A stretch of 64,000 nt of DNA, taken from NCBI RefSeq assembly GCF_001580615.1, contig NZ_LHZC01000050.1, positions 62,001-126,000 on the forward strand. Reading direction: 5' to 3'. This document shows positions 55,351 to 63,997 of the stretch, piece by piece; positions within the stretch are counted from its first letter, which is position 1; each line of letters starts with the position of its first letter. The notes under the pieces were generated by a model. It saw only the letters and a list, made by a program, of their open reading frames with translations, was not told where the DNA came from and did no database searches. The position numbers were made by a program, and so were the translations under genes. The stretch is from Acetobacter malorum. GTDB lineage: Bacteria > Pseudomonadota > Alphaproteobacteria > Acetobacterales > Acetobacteraceae.

Positions 55351-55414
55351 TGGTGTGCACCTCGTGTCGGTGCACATATCAACTCAAAAACTACCATAAG
55401 CAAGGAAATTTCTG

Positions 55415-56113
55415 ATGGAAATAACACAAAAAGTCATTATGGTTTCAGGCGCAGCAAGAGGCATGGGGGCTGCAATTGCCAAAAAATTTTACAATGAAGG
55501 CTGGTGTGTTAGCCTTGGTATGCGCAGATCCCAAATACCAGCATGGGCAACAGACAAAGAGCGCGTTTTGATTGGCCACTACGATGCCTTAGACACAACA
55601 ACAGAAGCCAGTTGGGTTGATAGCACAATAAGCCATTTTGGGCATATTAATGCGGTTGTTGCAAATGCCGGCATTGGCATTTGGAAAAACATTATAGATA
55701 TCAATGAAGATGAGATGGATGATCTTCTGGACGTCCATATTAAAAGCCCCCGCCGCCTAGTAAAAGCTGCATGGGAACAACTTGTTGCCTGTGGCAGCGG
55801 CCGAGTTGTTATGATTGGCTCCCTGTCGAGCAAACGTGTTTATGATTCAGATTCTGGCCCTTATGCCGTGTCCAAATTTGCAACGCTTGCTTTGGCGCAC
55901 TCCATTCGTCACACTGGGTTTGAATATGGCATTAGAGCCACGGTTATCTGCCCCGGCTTTGTAAAGACCGACATGGTTGAAGGCATGATGCCAGAACTGA
56001 ACATGACCCCACCAGAAGAAATTGCCCGCGTTGCGCATTTCCTTGTCACGTCGCCCAATGAGGTTAGTATTTCGGAAATTCCCGTAAATTGCAGGGCAGA
56101 AGAAAGCTACTAA
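55415..56113 (+). CDS. Short-chain dehydrogenase/reductase (SDR)
   Basis: 232-residue classical SDR. Nucleotide-binding SGAARGMGAAIAKKF (~11-25), NAG motif VVANAGIGIW (~81-90), catalytic Ser136 region (MIGSLSSK), Tyr150 and Lys154 in PYAVSKFA, and PGFVKTDM near 183. Likely oxidises or reduces a hydroxyl/keto group with NAD(P). AAGGAA precedes ATG 55415 at ~9 bases. It follows the receptor gene after a terminator-like hairpin, so may have its own promoter. Substrate unknown. Confidence 0.9.
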   Translation: MEITQKVIMVSGAARGMGAAIAKKFYNEGWCVSLGMRRSQIPAWATDKERVLIGHYDALDTTTEASWVDSTISHFGHINAVVANAGIGIWKNIIDINEDEMDDLLDVHIKSPRRLVKAAWEQLVACGSGRVVMIGSLSSKRVYDSDSGPYAVSKFATLALAHSIRHTGFEYGIRATVICPGFVKTDMVEGMMPELNMTPPEEIARVAHFLVTSPNEVSISEIPVNCRAEESY

Positions 56114-56369
56114 GGTCGGCTTTAAAATAAACTTGAAAAGCAAGGCTGAGTTCACAAGAACTTTGCCTTGGCCATTCCAATAACCCTGACAGACGCTTTG
56201 GGTGGAACTATTTTTACTCGCTTTACTTTCTCTCCTCGTCCTTGAGACTATTAGGTGACAAACGCACAAATGCCTTCTCTTTTTGTTAGCAACGCTGACA
56301 ACGTTTTGAATCCTCTTTTACAACCCCACTTCTTGGGAGGGGGCAGCACACAAGCTAGATACTAATGCT

Positions 56370-57029
56370 ATGGCCGATGCAGTAGATACATTTTATGATT
56401 TTCCCCAGATATTTGTAACATGGAGTCGTGCTGACACACCTGTGCCAGTTGAATGGTGCCGGGGTGTTAGCCCAGCGCACAATACAGGTTACGCCATTTG
56501 GGCAAAAATCCTCGTTCCTAGCAGGTCTAAAACGTGTTGCGGAAGAAAGCCAATCGAGCAGACTGTTCCCCACAGGCACCGGCCGTGGCCCGGCCCTACA
56601 TAATGCTTTTGGGTCCCATTGCGCTGTGGTCACTGAAGCAGTGGTAACGGATAAAAAATCTATTGCTATAAAAAAATTTCCGCCGTTGTGGATTGCAGAA
56701 TAACTGTTAATACAGATGCACTTATAGCACAAATGGAAGGTGGGCTCCTTTTTGGGTTTAGCACCGCGCTTTATGAAGAAATAAACATAAAAGATGGGCG
56801 CATAGAACAAAGTAATTTTCATAACTACCCGATTATGTGCATTAATGACGCACCGCCCATTGATGTGCATATCACCAAAATTACCGAAAACCCCGGCAGT
56901 ATTGGAGAGGTCAGTACGACTGCGGCGTTTCCGTCACTTGGCAATGCACTTTTTAATGCTATAGGCAAAAGATGTAAGCGCTATCCGTTCTCTCCCCATT
57001 TTTTAATGGAAATTGTTTCTCGTTTTTGA
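56370..57029 (+). pseudogene. Broken xanthine dehydrogenase-family molybdopterin-binding subunit
   Basis: Three frames together resemble the C-terminal third of an aldehyde/isoquinoline oxidoreductase large subunit. Frame A (56370 on) has YDFPQIFVTWSRADTPVPVEWCRGVSPAHNT, matching the usual ETPVPVGxWRxVGPxHN motif. Frame B (56428 on) has LKRVAEESQ and PTGTGRGPALHNAFGSH. Frame C (from ~56686) has VVDCRITVNTDALIAQMEGG and KDGRIEQSNFHNYPIM, then the end GSIGEVSTTAAFPSLGNALFNAIGK. Segments between A and B are deleted. At least two frameshifts and loss of the N-terminal two thirds make it non-functional. A hairpin AAAGCTCA/TGAGCTTT (57030-57058) follows, likely its old terminator. Confidence 0.85.
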
Positions 57030-57058
57030 AAAGCTCACCCAATAAGAGGATGAGCTTT
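57030..57058 (+). terminator. Hairpin after the molybdenum-hydroxylase pseudogene
   Basis: AAAGCTCA (57030-57037) and TGAGCTTT (57051-57058), 13-base loop, 1 base after the pseudogene stop. Only a weak T content follows. Confidence 0.5.
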
Positions 57059-57201
57059 ATCAGAGGGTTCTTTTTATGCTCGCCTCTATATTGGCAAAGT
57101 TAGGCAAGCAGAGCTTACCTTGTCGCTACTTTTATAAAATGAGACACTACCCGACACGCGCGAAGCAGCTGCCACGCCATAAGATAACTTTCTTCAGCTT
57201 T

Positions 57202-58149
57202 TTAATTCCCGATATTTTCCGGGTTTGCCCACCATGCCAGAACATGAATATCGTGAGATGTTGTCCAAATACCTTCTGGGGTGTACCGCAAGGCGCCACT
57301 GCCCGTTTGTGCACCAACTCGTGCACGAATGGCCAGAGTTTGGGGGTCAATGACAACAAATGTTTGATGGTCTGTGGTACGCAGCCAGATCTTACCACCC
57401 CCAGCATCAATATCCCCATACATTAATGAATTATCGACTTTTACCCGACCAGAAACCTCTCCTGTTTCTGGGGAGACACGAGCAACTGTTCCGTCACCCT
57501 GCTCTTGCACCCAAACAGCCCCTTCCCCCGCAGCAAGAAAGCCAGGAGCACGTCCAAGAACGGTTTTTTTGACGACGGTGTTAGTTTGCGGATCGATTTT
57601 TTGAAGCGTGTTATGGGTAGCGCTTACACCCCATAGGGCACCATAACCGAATGCAAGATAATAGGTTTCAGAATCGACCGGGATAGATGCAATGACCTTG
57701 TTTGTAAGTGGGTCAACACGGGCAACTTTCCCGCTGCCATCACTAGCTACCCAGATAGAGCCGTCACCACTGACAACATTCAGCTCGCCTCTGGGGTTTG
57801 CTATACCTGTTTGAATAACAACGTTTTTTTGCGTAGTTTTGATATTTATTCGGTTTAGGCTATTCGCTTTGCAATCAGCAACCCAAAGGGAGCCAAACGT
57901 TACTGACATAGCACCACAAGGATGGCCCAGCTTAACTTCTGCCAGTTTCCCCGACACAGACCAGTGCTCTACACGCCCTCTGTTCATAACCCAAACTGAG
58001 GCACCATCAACGGCAAGAAAATCTGGTGAACCCGGTACATGGATAACCTGCTGTGTGGACCCTGTTGCCGCAAATGCATGAGGGAGACAGGTAACCGGTG
58101 AAAACACCGCTAACATTAGAGCATTTTTTAGTATTTTTTTAATACGCAC
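57202..58149 (-). CDS. Exported beta-propeller (YVTN/streptogramin-lyase-like) protein
   Basis: 315 residues with a Sec signal peptide (KNALMLAVFSPVTCLPHAFAA, cleavage ~28). The mature part is built of ~40-residue blades with repeated phrases such as DGSIWVASDGSGKVARVDPLTNKVIASIPV, GEGAVWVQEQGDGTVARVSPETGEV and GGKIWLRTTDHQTFVVIDPQT. This is the fold of YVTN and virginiamycin-B-lyase-like proteins, but the lyase active-site residues were not verified. Starts 29 bases after the stop of the membrane protein gene, so it is the last gene of a three-gene minus-strand operon. Possibly a periplasmic scaffold or binding protein. Confidence 0.85.
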   Translation of the reverse strand: MRIKKILKNALMLAVFSPVTCLPHAFAATGSTQQVIHVPGSPDFLAVDGASVWVMNRGRVEHWSVSGKLAEVKLGHPCGAMSVTFGSLWVADCKANSLNRINIKTTQKNVVIQTGIANPRGELNVVSGDGSIWVASDGSGKVARVDPLTNKVIASIPVDSETYYLAFGYGALWGVSATHNTLQKIDPQTNTVVKKTVLGRAPGFLAAGEGAVWVQEQGDGTVARVSPETGEVSGRVKVDNSLMYGDIDAGGGKIWLRTTDHQTFVVIDPQTLAIRARVGAQTGSGALRYTPEGIWTTSHDIHVLAWWANPENIGN

Positions 58150-58178
58150 ACCGCAACCTTTTCTAATGTCTCAGAAAA

Positions 58179-58841
58179 TTAATACTCAGACAAATATCTT
58201 CTAAAAAGAGACTTTACGGACAAAGCCTCGCTAATCCTGCCGACAACGTATAAGACCGAAAAGATACCGGCAAAAACGTAAGCCGCTACAGGAGAGAGTT
58301 TTTTCTTGCCCTGTTTCTCGTCGTCTTTATCTGTTTTCTTTTCTGGCGCGGGCACCCCCAAAGCTTTGTCTATCGGGCTTTGAATAAGATATCTGGCCTC
58401 TTCCTCTTTTTCCTTCTCGGCTAAAGATTGTGACAATTCGGTTGATGGTTTTTGGAGGTGTTTAACCACAATTGTAAGTTCTGCCATTGCCAGAAAGAAA
58501 AACGGTGCCAGAAAACAAAAAAGGAGTGTTTTACTTCTTAAGTCATACTGTAAGACAGAACCTTCTTTTTTGCTCTCTATGCTCAAAACACCATCATCAA
58601 ATGCGGCCATCTTATCTTGAGAAGGTTGATTTTTTTTAGTAAAAACCAGACTCTCACTTTTCAATTCATGCGTTGTCCCAAATTCCTGAAACAAAGGATC
58701 TATTTTACAAAAGACTTCGCTGCTGGTTTGTTGCGCGGGAATTGAAAGACACCCTCTTATATGCCATATCCAGTCAATAAGATGCCAGTTCACTTTTGTG
58801 TCCCTTCTCTTTAACCATTTTAATTGGTCAAACCTATTCAA
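58179..58841 (-). CDS. Unknown two-helix membrane protein
   Basis: 220 residues of no recognised family. A hydrophilic N-terminal part (~1-104), TM1 (LLFCFLAPFFFLAMAELTIVV, ~106-126), a charged Lys/Glu-rich loop (~127-182) with predicted coiled coil and KKTDKDDEKQGKKK, TM2 (AAYVFAGIFSVLYVVGRI, ~187-204), and a short tail with LFRRYL. It lies between the desaturase-like gene (25 bases) and the propeller gene (29 bases), so it is likely a partner of one of them. Confidence 0.7.
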   Translation of the reverse strand: MNRFDQLKWLKRRDTKVNWHLIDWIWHIRGCLSIPAQQTSSEVFCKIDPLFQEFGTTHELKSESLVFTKKNQPSQDKMAAFDDGVLSIESKKEGSVLQYDLRSKTLLFCFLAPFFFLAMAELTIVVKHLQKPSTELSQSLAEKEKEEEARYLIQSPIDKALGVPAPEKKTDKDDEKQGKKKLSPVAAYVFAGIFSVLYVVGRISEALSVKSLFRRYLSEY

Positions 58842-58866
58842 TAGTAGTGAAACAATGTTTTAGGGC

Positions 58867-59862
58867 TTATTGCCGCGCTTTTGCTCCAAACCATTGCTTG
58901 GTCACTTTTTTGACTTTCCTCTTATAGTAGCGCCAACCATTCGTGAACGGGTACGTCATTTGTTCACTAATTGTAAGACGACGCCCCCCTTCTGTTCCAA
59001 GCAGTTCTGCTTCGCCGTCAACGCAAGTACCGAACATTCTATCTATAAAAATATAAACGCTCGCATAGTTGCTACATGTTGCTTCGTAATCCTGTGCATG
59101 ATGCAAACTATGATGCTCCGTAGTATTAAACAAATATCTCCACCAACGCGGTGTGTTAAACCTTACGTTAATATGCTGATATTCCCCAATTGCCATAGAT
59201 ATGGCTCCAGCTAACAAAACAGCTCGTGGCAAAAAATCAAAAAAGCCACCCAAACCAAGCCCAATAAGAAACAACTCCGTTGGATTGCCTACTGCACCTT
59301 TATTAATATTCAACTGGGTAACATAATGATGAACCGAGTGCGGTAACCACAAAGGATACCATGTATGCATACCGCGATGCATCCAATACTGACCAAAATC
59401 AAAAATAAATGAAATAATAAATGCCTGCACCAAAAGAGGGAGAACAAGAAACCACATGACTTTATCAAAATGAAAATAATTCTGGATGAAATCAATCACC
59501 GCATCGCTACCAATATAACTATTTACAATACGTAAAAAAGTATAACCCACGCCGACATAAAAAAGGTCCGTGACCAGCTCTTTCCAAGTCAAACGCCAAC
59601 TTTCATAACGTGGATTTACCCATTCGAGGGCCATCAAGAGAACCCGAAAGCCTACACCTATCCAGATGGATGTCGTGGCCGTCGCTATTGAATTGGGAGC
59701 GTAATACCAAAAAACAATCAAGGCGAGGAGCATAGCCGGCTGAAAATAGGTGAAGACAAATTTCTTAACCTTACCCCCCTCCACTTTTGGTATATTATCC
59801 CAGCCAATCGTGACGGGAGCTTGCGAACCGATCACTCTGTTTCCAACGCGAGTTCCGCTCAT
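58867..59862 (-). CDS. Fatty acid hydroxylase/sterol desaturase family membrane protein
   Basis: 331-residue di-iron membrane oxidase. Histidine clusters: HRGMH (HX3H), LPHSVHH (HX2HH) and EHHSLHH (HX2HH), followed by YASVYIFIDRMFGT, the family's classic order. At least four TM segments between ~30 and ~225. Members hydroxylate or desaturate sterols, fatty acids, carotenoids or sphingoid bases using electrons from ferredoxin or cytochrome b5. ATG 59862 has GGAGGTGGAG upstream; an in-frame TTG at 59874 is less likely. First gene of an operon with the membrane protein and propeller; divergent from the ferredoxin reductase. Confidence 0.9.
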   Translation of the reverse strand: MSGTRVGNRVIGSQAPVTIGWDNIPKVEGGKVKKFVFTYFQPAMLLALIVFWYYAPNSIATATTSIWIGVGFRVLLMALEWVNPRYESWRLTWKELVTDLFYVGVGYTFLRIVNSYIGSDAVIDFIQNYFHFDKVMWFLVLPLLVQAFIISFIFDFGQYWMHRGMHTWYPLWLPHSVHHYVTQLNINKGAVGNPTELFLIGLGLGGFFDFLPRAVLLAGAISMAIGEYQHINVRFNTPRWWRYLFNTTEHHSLHHAQDYEATCSNYASVYIFIDRMFGTCVDGEAELLGTEGGRRLTISEQMTYPFTNGWRYYKRKVKKVTKQWFGAKARQ

Positions 59863-60350
59863 CTCCACCTCCAAAAATTCATTGGTTTGAATTTACCTCA
59901 TTCTCCATCAGAGTTTCATACGTCATTCGACGCAGCCCGAAGGGTTTCTGGCTGGCTTTTCCGTTCTTGAAACGCAACAATTCTCTTTTAAGCTCTTTTT
60001 ATGGTTATATGCACTATAAATTTTTAGTATTTTTAAAATTCTAGCTTACAAAAAATGACGAGATATTTATGCTTTACAGAGCGAAATATTGATAATTTTT
60101 AATATGAGAACCAAGCGATCCTGCGTAAGAAGTTCCTGTACGTCCTGCCCGCTGATTAAAATAGTGCATTCCACTCGCCAATCACGAACAACTCTCAAGT
60201 TATTCATTTCGAATGGCAAACATGATTTTTTCTTATTCCGACGTAATTTTTAATATATTCCCTCTCTTGTGAGAGAAAAATTTATCTGACATAGGGGTAA
60301 AGTATTATTTTTTTCTTGTATACACATTAACAAGTAAGTGAGAGTCGAGA
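59863..60350. other. AT-rich divergent intergenic region with transposase fossil
   Basis: About 490 bases between the desaturase-like and reductase genes. It must contain both promoters, but I could not place a convincing -35/-10 pair. CTCTC/GAGAG hairpin near 60259-60272. On the minus strand, 60110-60180 translates to MHYFNQRAGRTGTSY, matching the FNxxxGRTGT motif of REP-associated (Y1) transposases, with stops on both sides; see the separate entry. Confidence 0.4.
60105..60180 (-). pseudogene. Possible fossil of a REP-associated tyrosine transposase
   Basis: Only ~20 codons are recognisable (YFNQRAGRTGTSYAGSL), like the late YxxRxGRTGTLWEGR motif of RAYT/Y1 transposases. No flanking homology is visible. 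Short similarity, so low confidence. Confidence 0.25.
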
Positions 60351-61574
60351 GTGAAAGAAAAAATGGTTGTCATTGTAGGGGCTGGCATAGCAGGCGTATC
60401 TGCCGCCCAAGCCCTGCGGGAAAATGGCTTTAAAGGGCAGATTATCTTGTTAAGCCGTGAAAATAGAATGCCTTATGACAGGCCACCGCTCTCTAAAGAT
60501 GCTCTGCATACAAGCACACCGCCCACCACTTTCTTGCTCCGTGACGAAGCTTTTTACAAGACAAACCAGATAGACCTAAGGCTAGGTGCTGAAGCGACCG
60601 CCATTGATGCTGCTGCCCATTTTGTAACGCTCTCTGACGGGACAGAACTACCTTACAGTACGCTCCTTTTGACCACAGGCTCACGCCCCCGCACGCTGCC
60701 TCTTTTTCCTTACGGTGCACCCTTTATCCATTATTTGCGCACGTCGTCTGATGCGCAAAGACTAAGACAGGACATGCAAAGCCTACCCAAAGGGGCCAGT
60801 ATGGTTATTGTGGGTGCAGGCATTATTGGCCTTGAAGTGGCTGCCTCAGCAACGACGCAAGGCTTTCATGTTACTATTATTGAGGCTGGGGAAAGGCCGC
60901 TGGGGCGCTCTGGCAGCCCGTTACTAGCCAACTTTCTTGCGGCAGAACACACTAAACACGGTGTAGATATTCGGTGCAAAACCCATATTATAGATGTAGA
61001 AAAAAGCGAGTCTGGCTATTCTCTCACCCTCTCTGACAAGAGCACTCTCCCCGCAGATTTGATTGTTGTTGGCATTGGCGTGTGTCCTGAACACGAACTT
61101 GGCAGCCTTGCTGGGATTGAGGCTGCAGCTGGTGGCATTTCTGTTGATGCACAAGGCAAAACCAGCATTAAAGACATTTATGCTGCGGGAGAGGTCGCCT
61201 TTCATCACAACGTACATTATGGCACGCAACGCCGGGATGAAACATGGCAGCATGCAGCGAGCCATGGCGAGCACGTAGCCAAAGCGATTCTTGGTGTACC
61301 TGATGACTACTCATCACCTGGGTCATACTGGACAGACCAGTATACCTTTAACATTCAAGTTGTAGGCAACCCGCTTGGAACCAGCGAAGTTGTGCGTGGT
61401 AACCCAAGTGATGGAGTTTTTGTTATTTTCCACCTCATTGGGTCAGTTATCTGCGGGATAACGGCTGTTAACGCCACGCGCGAGTTACGCAAACTACGGC
61501 GCTTAGTGAGAAATTCCAGCGCAGTACCACCGCATATTCTAGAAGACACCACAATAGACCCAACACATTACTAA
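60351..61574 (+). CDS. FAD-dependent ferredoxin reductase
   Basis: 407 residues of the oxygenase-coupled NADH-ferredoxin reductase family (BphA4/RhoB-like). FAD-binding VIVGAGIAGVSAAQAL (~7-22), NADH-binding VIVGAGIIGLEVAAS (~149-163), second FAD motif DIYAAGEVAFH near 280 and the W-containing C-terminal reductase domain (SYWTDQYTFNIQVVGNP). GTG 60351 with GAG just upstream; ATG 60363 is an alternative. It transfers electrons from NADH to a [2Fe-2S] ferredoxin, for which the only candidate in the window is the Rieske protein at 51981. Confidence 0.9.
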   Translation: MKEKMVVIVGAGIAGVSAAQALRENGFKGQIILLSRENRMPYDRPPLSKDALHTSTPPTTFLLRDEAFYKTNQIDLRLGAEATAIDAAAHFVTLSDGTELPYSTLLLTTGSRPRTLPLFPYGAPFIHYLRTSSDAQRLRQDMQSLPKGASMVIVGAGIIGLEVAASATTQGFHVTIIEAGERPLGRSGSPLLANFLAAEHTKHGVDIRCKTHIIDVEKSESGYSLTLSDKSTLPADLIVVGIGVCPEHELGSLAGIEAAAGGISVDAQGKTSIKDIYAAGEVAFHHNVHYGTQRRDETWQHAASHGEHVAKAILGVPDDYSSPGSYWTDQYTFNIQVVGNPLGTSEVVRGNPSDGVFVIFHLIGSVICGITAVNATRELRKLRRLVRNSSAVPPHILEDTTIDPTHY

Positions 61575-61993
61575 ATGTAAATTTCCTTTACTACCATTTT
61601 ATGGACTGGACTTTTCCTCAATGGAACGGTCTGTTCCGGTATAAGGAAAAATGAAGAACCGTTCATTGAAGATACTCGATGGTCTAGTTCCGGCTGAGCA
61701 AAATATGCTGATGCCTTGCGCAGGATCTCATTAGTCTTCCGCAGTTCGCAGTTTTCGCGCTCTCCAGTTGCCAGATCTTCTCCCCCATTAGACAACTCAC
61801 TCACCGTAGGTACATGCGCACGTTCATGCAGATGGGTCCATTTTGATAGCGTGTTGGGATGATGAATATCCAGCTTTGGCGCGATCATCATTACTGTAGG
61901 CTAGCGCGAGGAATGGTGCTTCTCTTCCTCCAGAACCATGCGAACCGCGCACTCACGAAATTTAGGCGAAAAACGCTTCGATTTGTTACTCAT
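61571..61993 (-). pseudogene. IS3-family transposase OrfA, broken by a nonsense codon
   Basis: From ATG 61993 the frame reads MSNKSKRFSPKFRECAVRMVLEEEKHHSSR, then a TAG, then continues in the same frame as IAPKLDIHHPNTLSKW and GERENCELRKTNEILRKASAYFAQPELD, the normal HTH and leucine-zipper part of OrfA. OrfB is missing; the frame runs into unrelated sequence after ~61680. Non-functional remnant. Confidence 0.75.
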
Positions 61994-62054
61994 GACTATA
62001 CTTTTTACCTCACGGGCCTTCCTGTCTTCACAAAACCCAAGGCACTTCACCAGC

Positions 62055-62205
62055 ACAGGCTCTACCGTGGTTCTTTGAGAAAAAGGCCACAGACGCCCCA
62101 TTTGTTCATCCATCAGCCAAAACAGGTCGCTCATCTCCAGTCTCCTCACAGAACCTGAATCAGCTTTCCACAATCAAATTAATGCGTCCTGAGCCTAAGG
62201 TCTCG
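62055..62205 (-). pseudogene. IS5-family (IS1031-type) left-end remnant
   Basis: MSDLFWLMDEQMGRLWPF from ATG 62134 matches the N-terminus of Acetobacter IS1031/IS5-type transposases, then similarity ends and the frame runs into the IS3 OrfA remnant. The GAGACCTTAGGCTC segment at ~62191-62204 on the minus strand may be its terminal inverted repeat, followed by ~70 bases to the start codon. Truncated. Confidence 0.6.
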
Positions 62206-62527
62206 TATCGATAAATACAGCCTGTTTGTGAAGATGGTTCAAAGGCTGCAGGTTCTATCGCAATAGTTTCCGGAGTCATTTGACCTCGACGCGTGAATAC
62301 GTACGGGTTGAGATGGAAAGTTTTTTGTTTTCCAATAGGGCTTATGAAGCGCGGGATGGTGCTCCTGCCTGCATAGGAAACGGCAGAGAGATAGCTTTTC
62401 TACGGAGGCATATGGACCCAGTGACCGCCTTCGGCACAGATTGTTCTCTGTGGCGATGCGGTTATCTTCCTTCAACAAAGCGAAGGGTTTCCGTAATTTT
62501 TGGGTTTAAATGATAAATTAAGAATAC
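62206..62527. other. Intergenic sequence between IS remnants and sugar porter
   Basis: About 320 bases with only short open frames, none of which resembles a known protein. Probably the 3' flank of the sugar-porter gene interrupted by the IS insertion. No terminator was identified. Confidence 0.4.
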
Positions 62528-63997
62528 CTATTTCTTATGTATTTTATAGAAATTTCTATGCAGCAAAGATCCTTCGATATATTCTAATGTCGTGCCGGCT
62601 GTTTCAGGGACATATTTCCAGATAAAAAGAAACGCAGCGACGTTAACAAGCCCAAATAGCCAGAAGGTTCCTGTCGTACCTAATGTTTCAACTAGAGAAA
62701 GTGTAATCAGAGATACGATGGTGTCTGAAAACCAGACTGTTGCACTTGCCAGCCCCATTGCTTTGCTGCGTATAATAAGAGGGAATACCTCAGACGCAAC
62801 CAGCCATACTGCAACGGACAGCGAGCCAAAATTAAAGAAAATATATCCCAATAAAGAAATTATCATCAGTGTCAGACGCATCCCGGTGAGTGGCGCGGAA
62901 CTGATGAAAATAGCACCCAGTACAAACAGGGAGAGCGCAGCCAGCGGAAGCATAACCAGCATCATGCGGCGTCTCCCCACTCTGTCAATCAGGGCGATCC
63001 CCATGGCTGTTGTGATGGTAGATGTGACGCCAACGGACACAGATGTCAGTAATGCTGCGGAATGTCCGAGCCCTGCCTGCGACAGGATGATGGGAGCATA
63101 ATAGACAATAACATTAGGCCCGGACAGTTGGGAAAAAGCAGCTATTCCTAAAGCGGCGATAAGTGCCGGCCTTACCCACTTCTGCGTCAGGCTTTTCCAA
63201 TCAGATCCATTGTGTTCTTCAGCTCTGACAACAAGTGCCTCATCGAGCTCATCGCGTACTACGTCCTTATGGCCACGAAGCCGATAAAGTACAGAGACAG
63301 CATGATGTTCCTGTTCGTTATGCAGCAGCCAGCGCGGGCTCTCGGGTAAGAAAAGCATGCCAAACGCAAGAAGCAAGGCGGGCACGGCACCAAGCATGAA
63401 CATGGCCCGCCATGATTCCGCCCTGCCGGATAGTTCGTAACCGACAAAAAATGCCAGAAGCAGTCCTAAGGAAAACACAAGCTGGAACAGGGATACCAGC
63501 CCGCCCCGGCGAGACGCAGGGGCCAATTCCGCCACATAGACTGGCACGATCTGCGTAGTGGCGCCAATGGCAACTCCCAGACCAAGCCGGGCCACGATCA
63601 ATACCGCTACATCAGGAGCCAGTCCGCATCCGATTGAGGCCACGATAAAGACTGCCGCTGCCGCCATAATGGCAGGGCGTCTGCCCCAGCGGTCCGAAAC
63701 CGGACCGCTTAACACTGCGCCGAAAATCGCACCGATGTTTAACGAAGCAGCAACCCATTCCTGTCCTATGGTGGAAAGAGAAAACGTTTGCGTTACGAAA
63801 ATCAGTGCGGATGCGATGATGCCGGTATCATAGCCAAAAAGGAGCCCACCAACCGCAGCGACAGCGGCAGCAATGGAAACATACCGACGTGCAGACTGTC
63901 TTTGATCCTCTTCATGAGCCTGAGCATCAAAGGCAGATATGGCACGCTTATGCATTAAGGACGTGGCTTTGTCGTAGGTGTCTGACGCGGGAGTCAT
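62528..63997 (-). CDS. MFS sugar porter
   Basis: 489-residue 12-TM major facilitator of the sugar porter family. Signatures: GGLLFGYDTGIIASAL (~55-70), GPVSDRWGRRPA (~98-109), PVYVAELAPASRRGGLVSLFQL (~151-172), LPESPRWLL (~219-227) and, at the end, YVPETAGTTLEYIE (PET motif). Probably a proton-sugar symporter for a hexose or pentose; substrate is not decided. The ATG at 63997 is three bases from the window edge, so the ribosome site cannot be checked. Confidence 0.92.
   Translation of the reverse strand: MTPASDTYDKATSLMHKRAISAFDAQAHEEDQRQSARRYVSIAAAVAAVGGLLFGYDTGIIASALIFVTQTFSLSTIGQEWVAASLNIGAIFGAVLSGPVSDRWGRRPAIMAAAAVFIVASIGCGLAPDVAVLIVARLGLGVAIGATTQIVPVYVAELAPASRRGGLVSLFQLVFSLGLLLAFFVGYELSGRAESWRAMFMLGAVPALLLAFGMLFLPESPRWLLHNEQEHHAVSVLYRLRGHKDVVRDELDEALVVRAEEHNGSDWKSLTQKWVRPALIAALGIAAFSQLSGPNVIVYYAPIILSQAGLGHSAALLTSVSVGVTSTITTAMGIALIDRVGRRRMMLVMLPLAALSLFVLGAIFISSAPLTGMRLTLMIISLLGYIFFNFGSLSVAVWLVASEVFPLIIRSKAMGLASATVWFSDTIVSLITLSLVETLGTTGTFWLFGLVNVAAFLFIWKYVPETAGTTLEYIEGSLLHRNFYKIHKK

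Noticed and set aside
55312-55497. 61-codon frame overlapping the SDR start
   Set aside because: It crosses the receptor terminator hairpin and overlaps the SDR gene in another frame; no independent support.
62160-62279. 39-codon minus-strand ORF (MTPETIAIEPAAF...) with a GAGG site
   Set aside because: Its second half lies in the presumed IS end and it has no family likeness; more likely chance or truncated flank.
62280-62513. 77-codon plus-strand frame between IS remnant and sugar porter
   Set aside because: No ribosome site, no domain, and a similar-length frame exists on the other strand.
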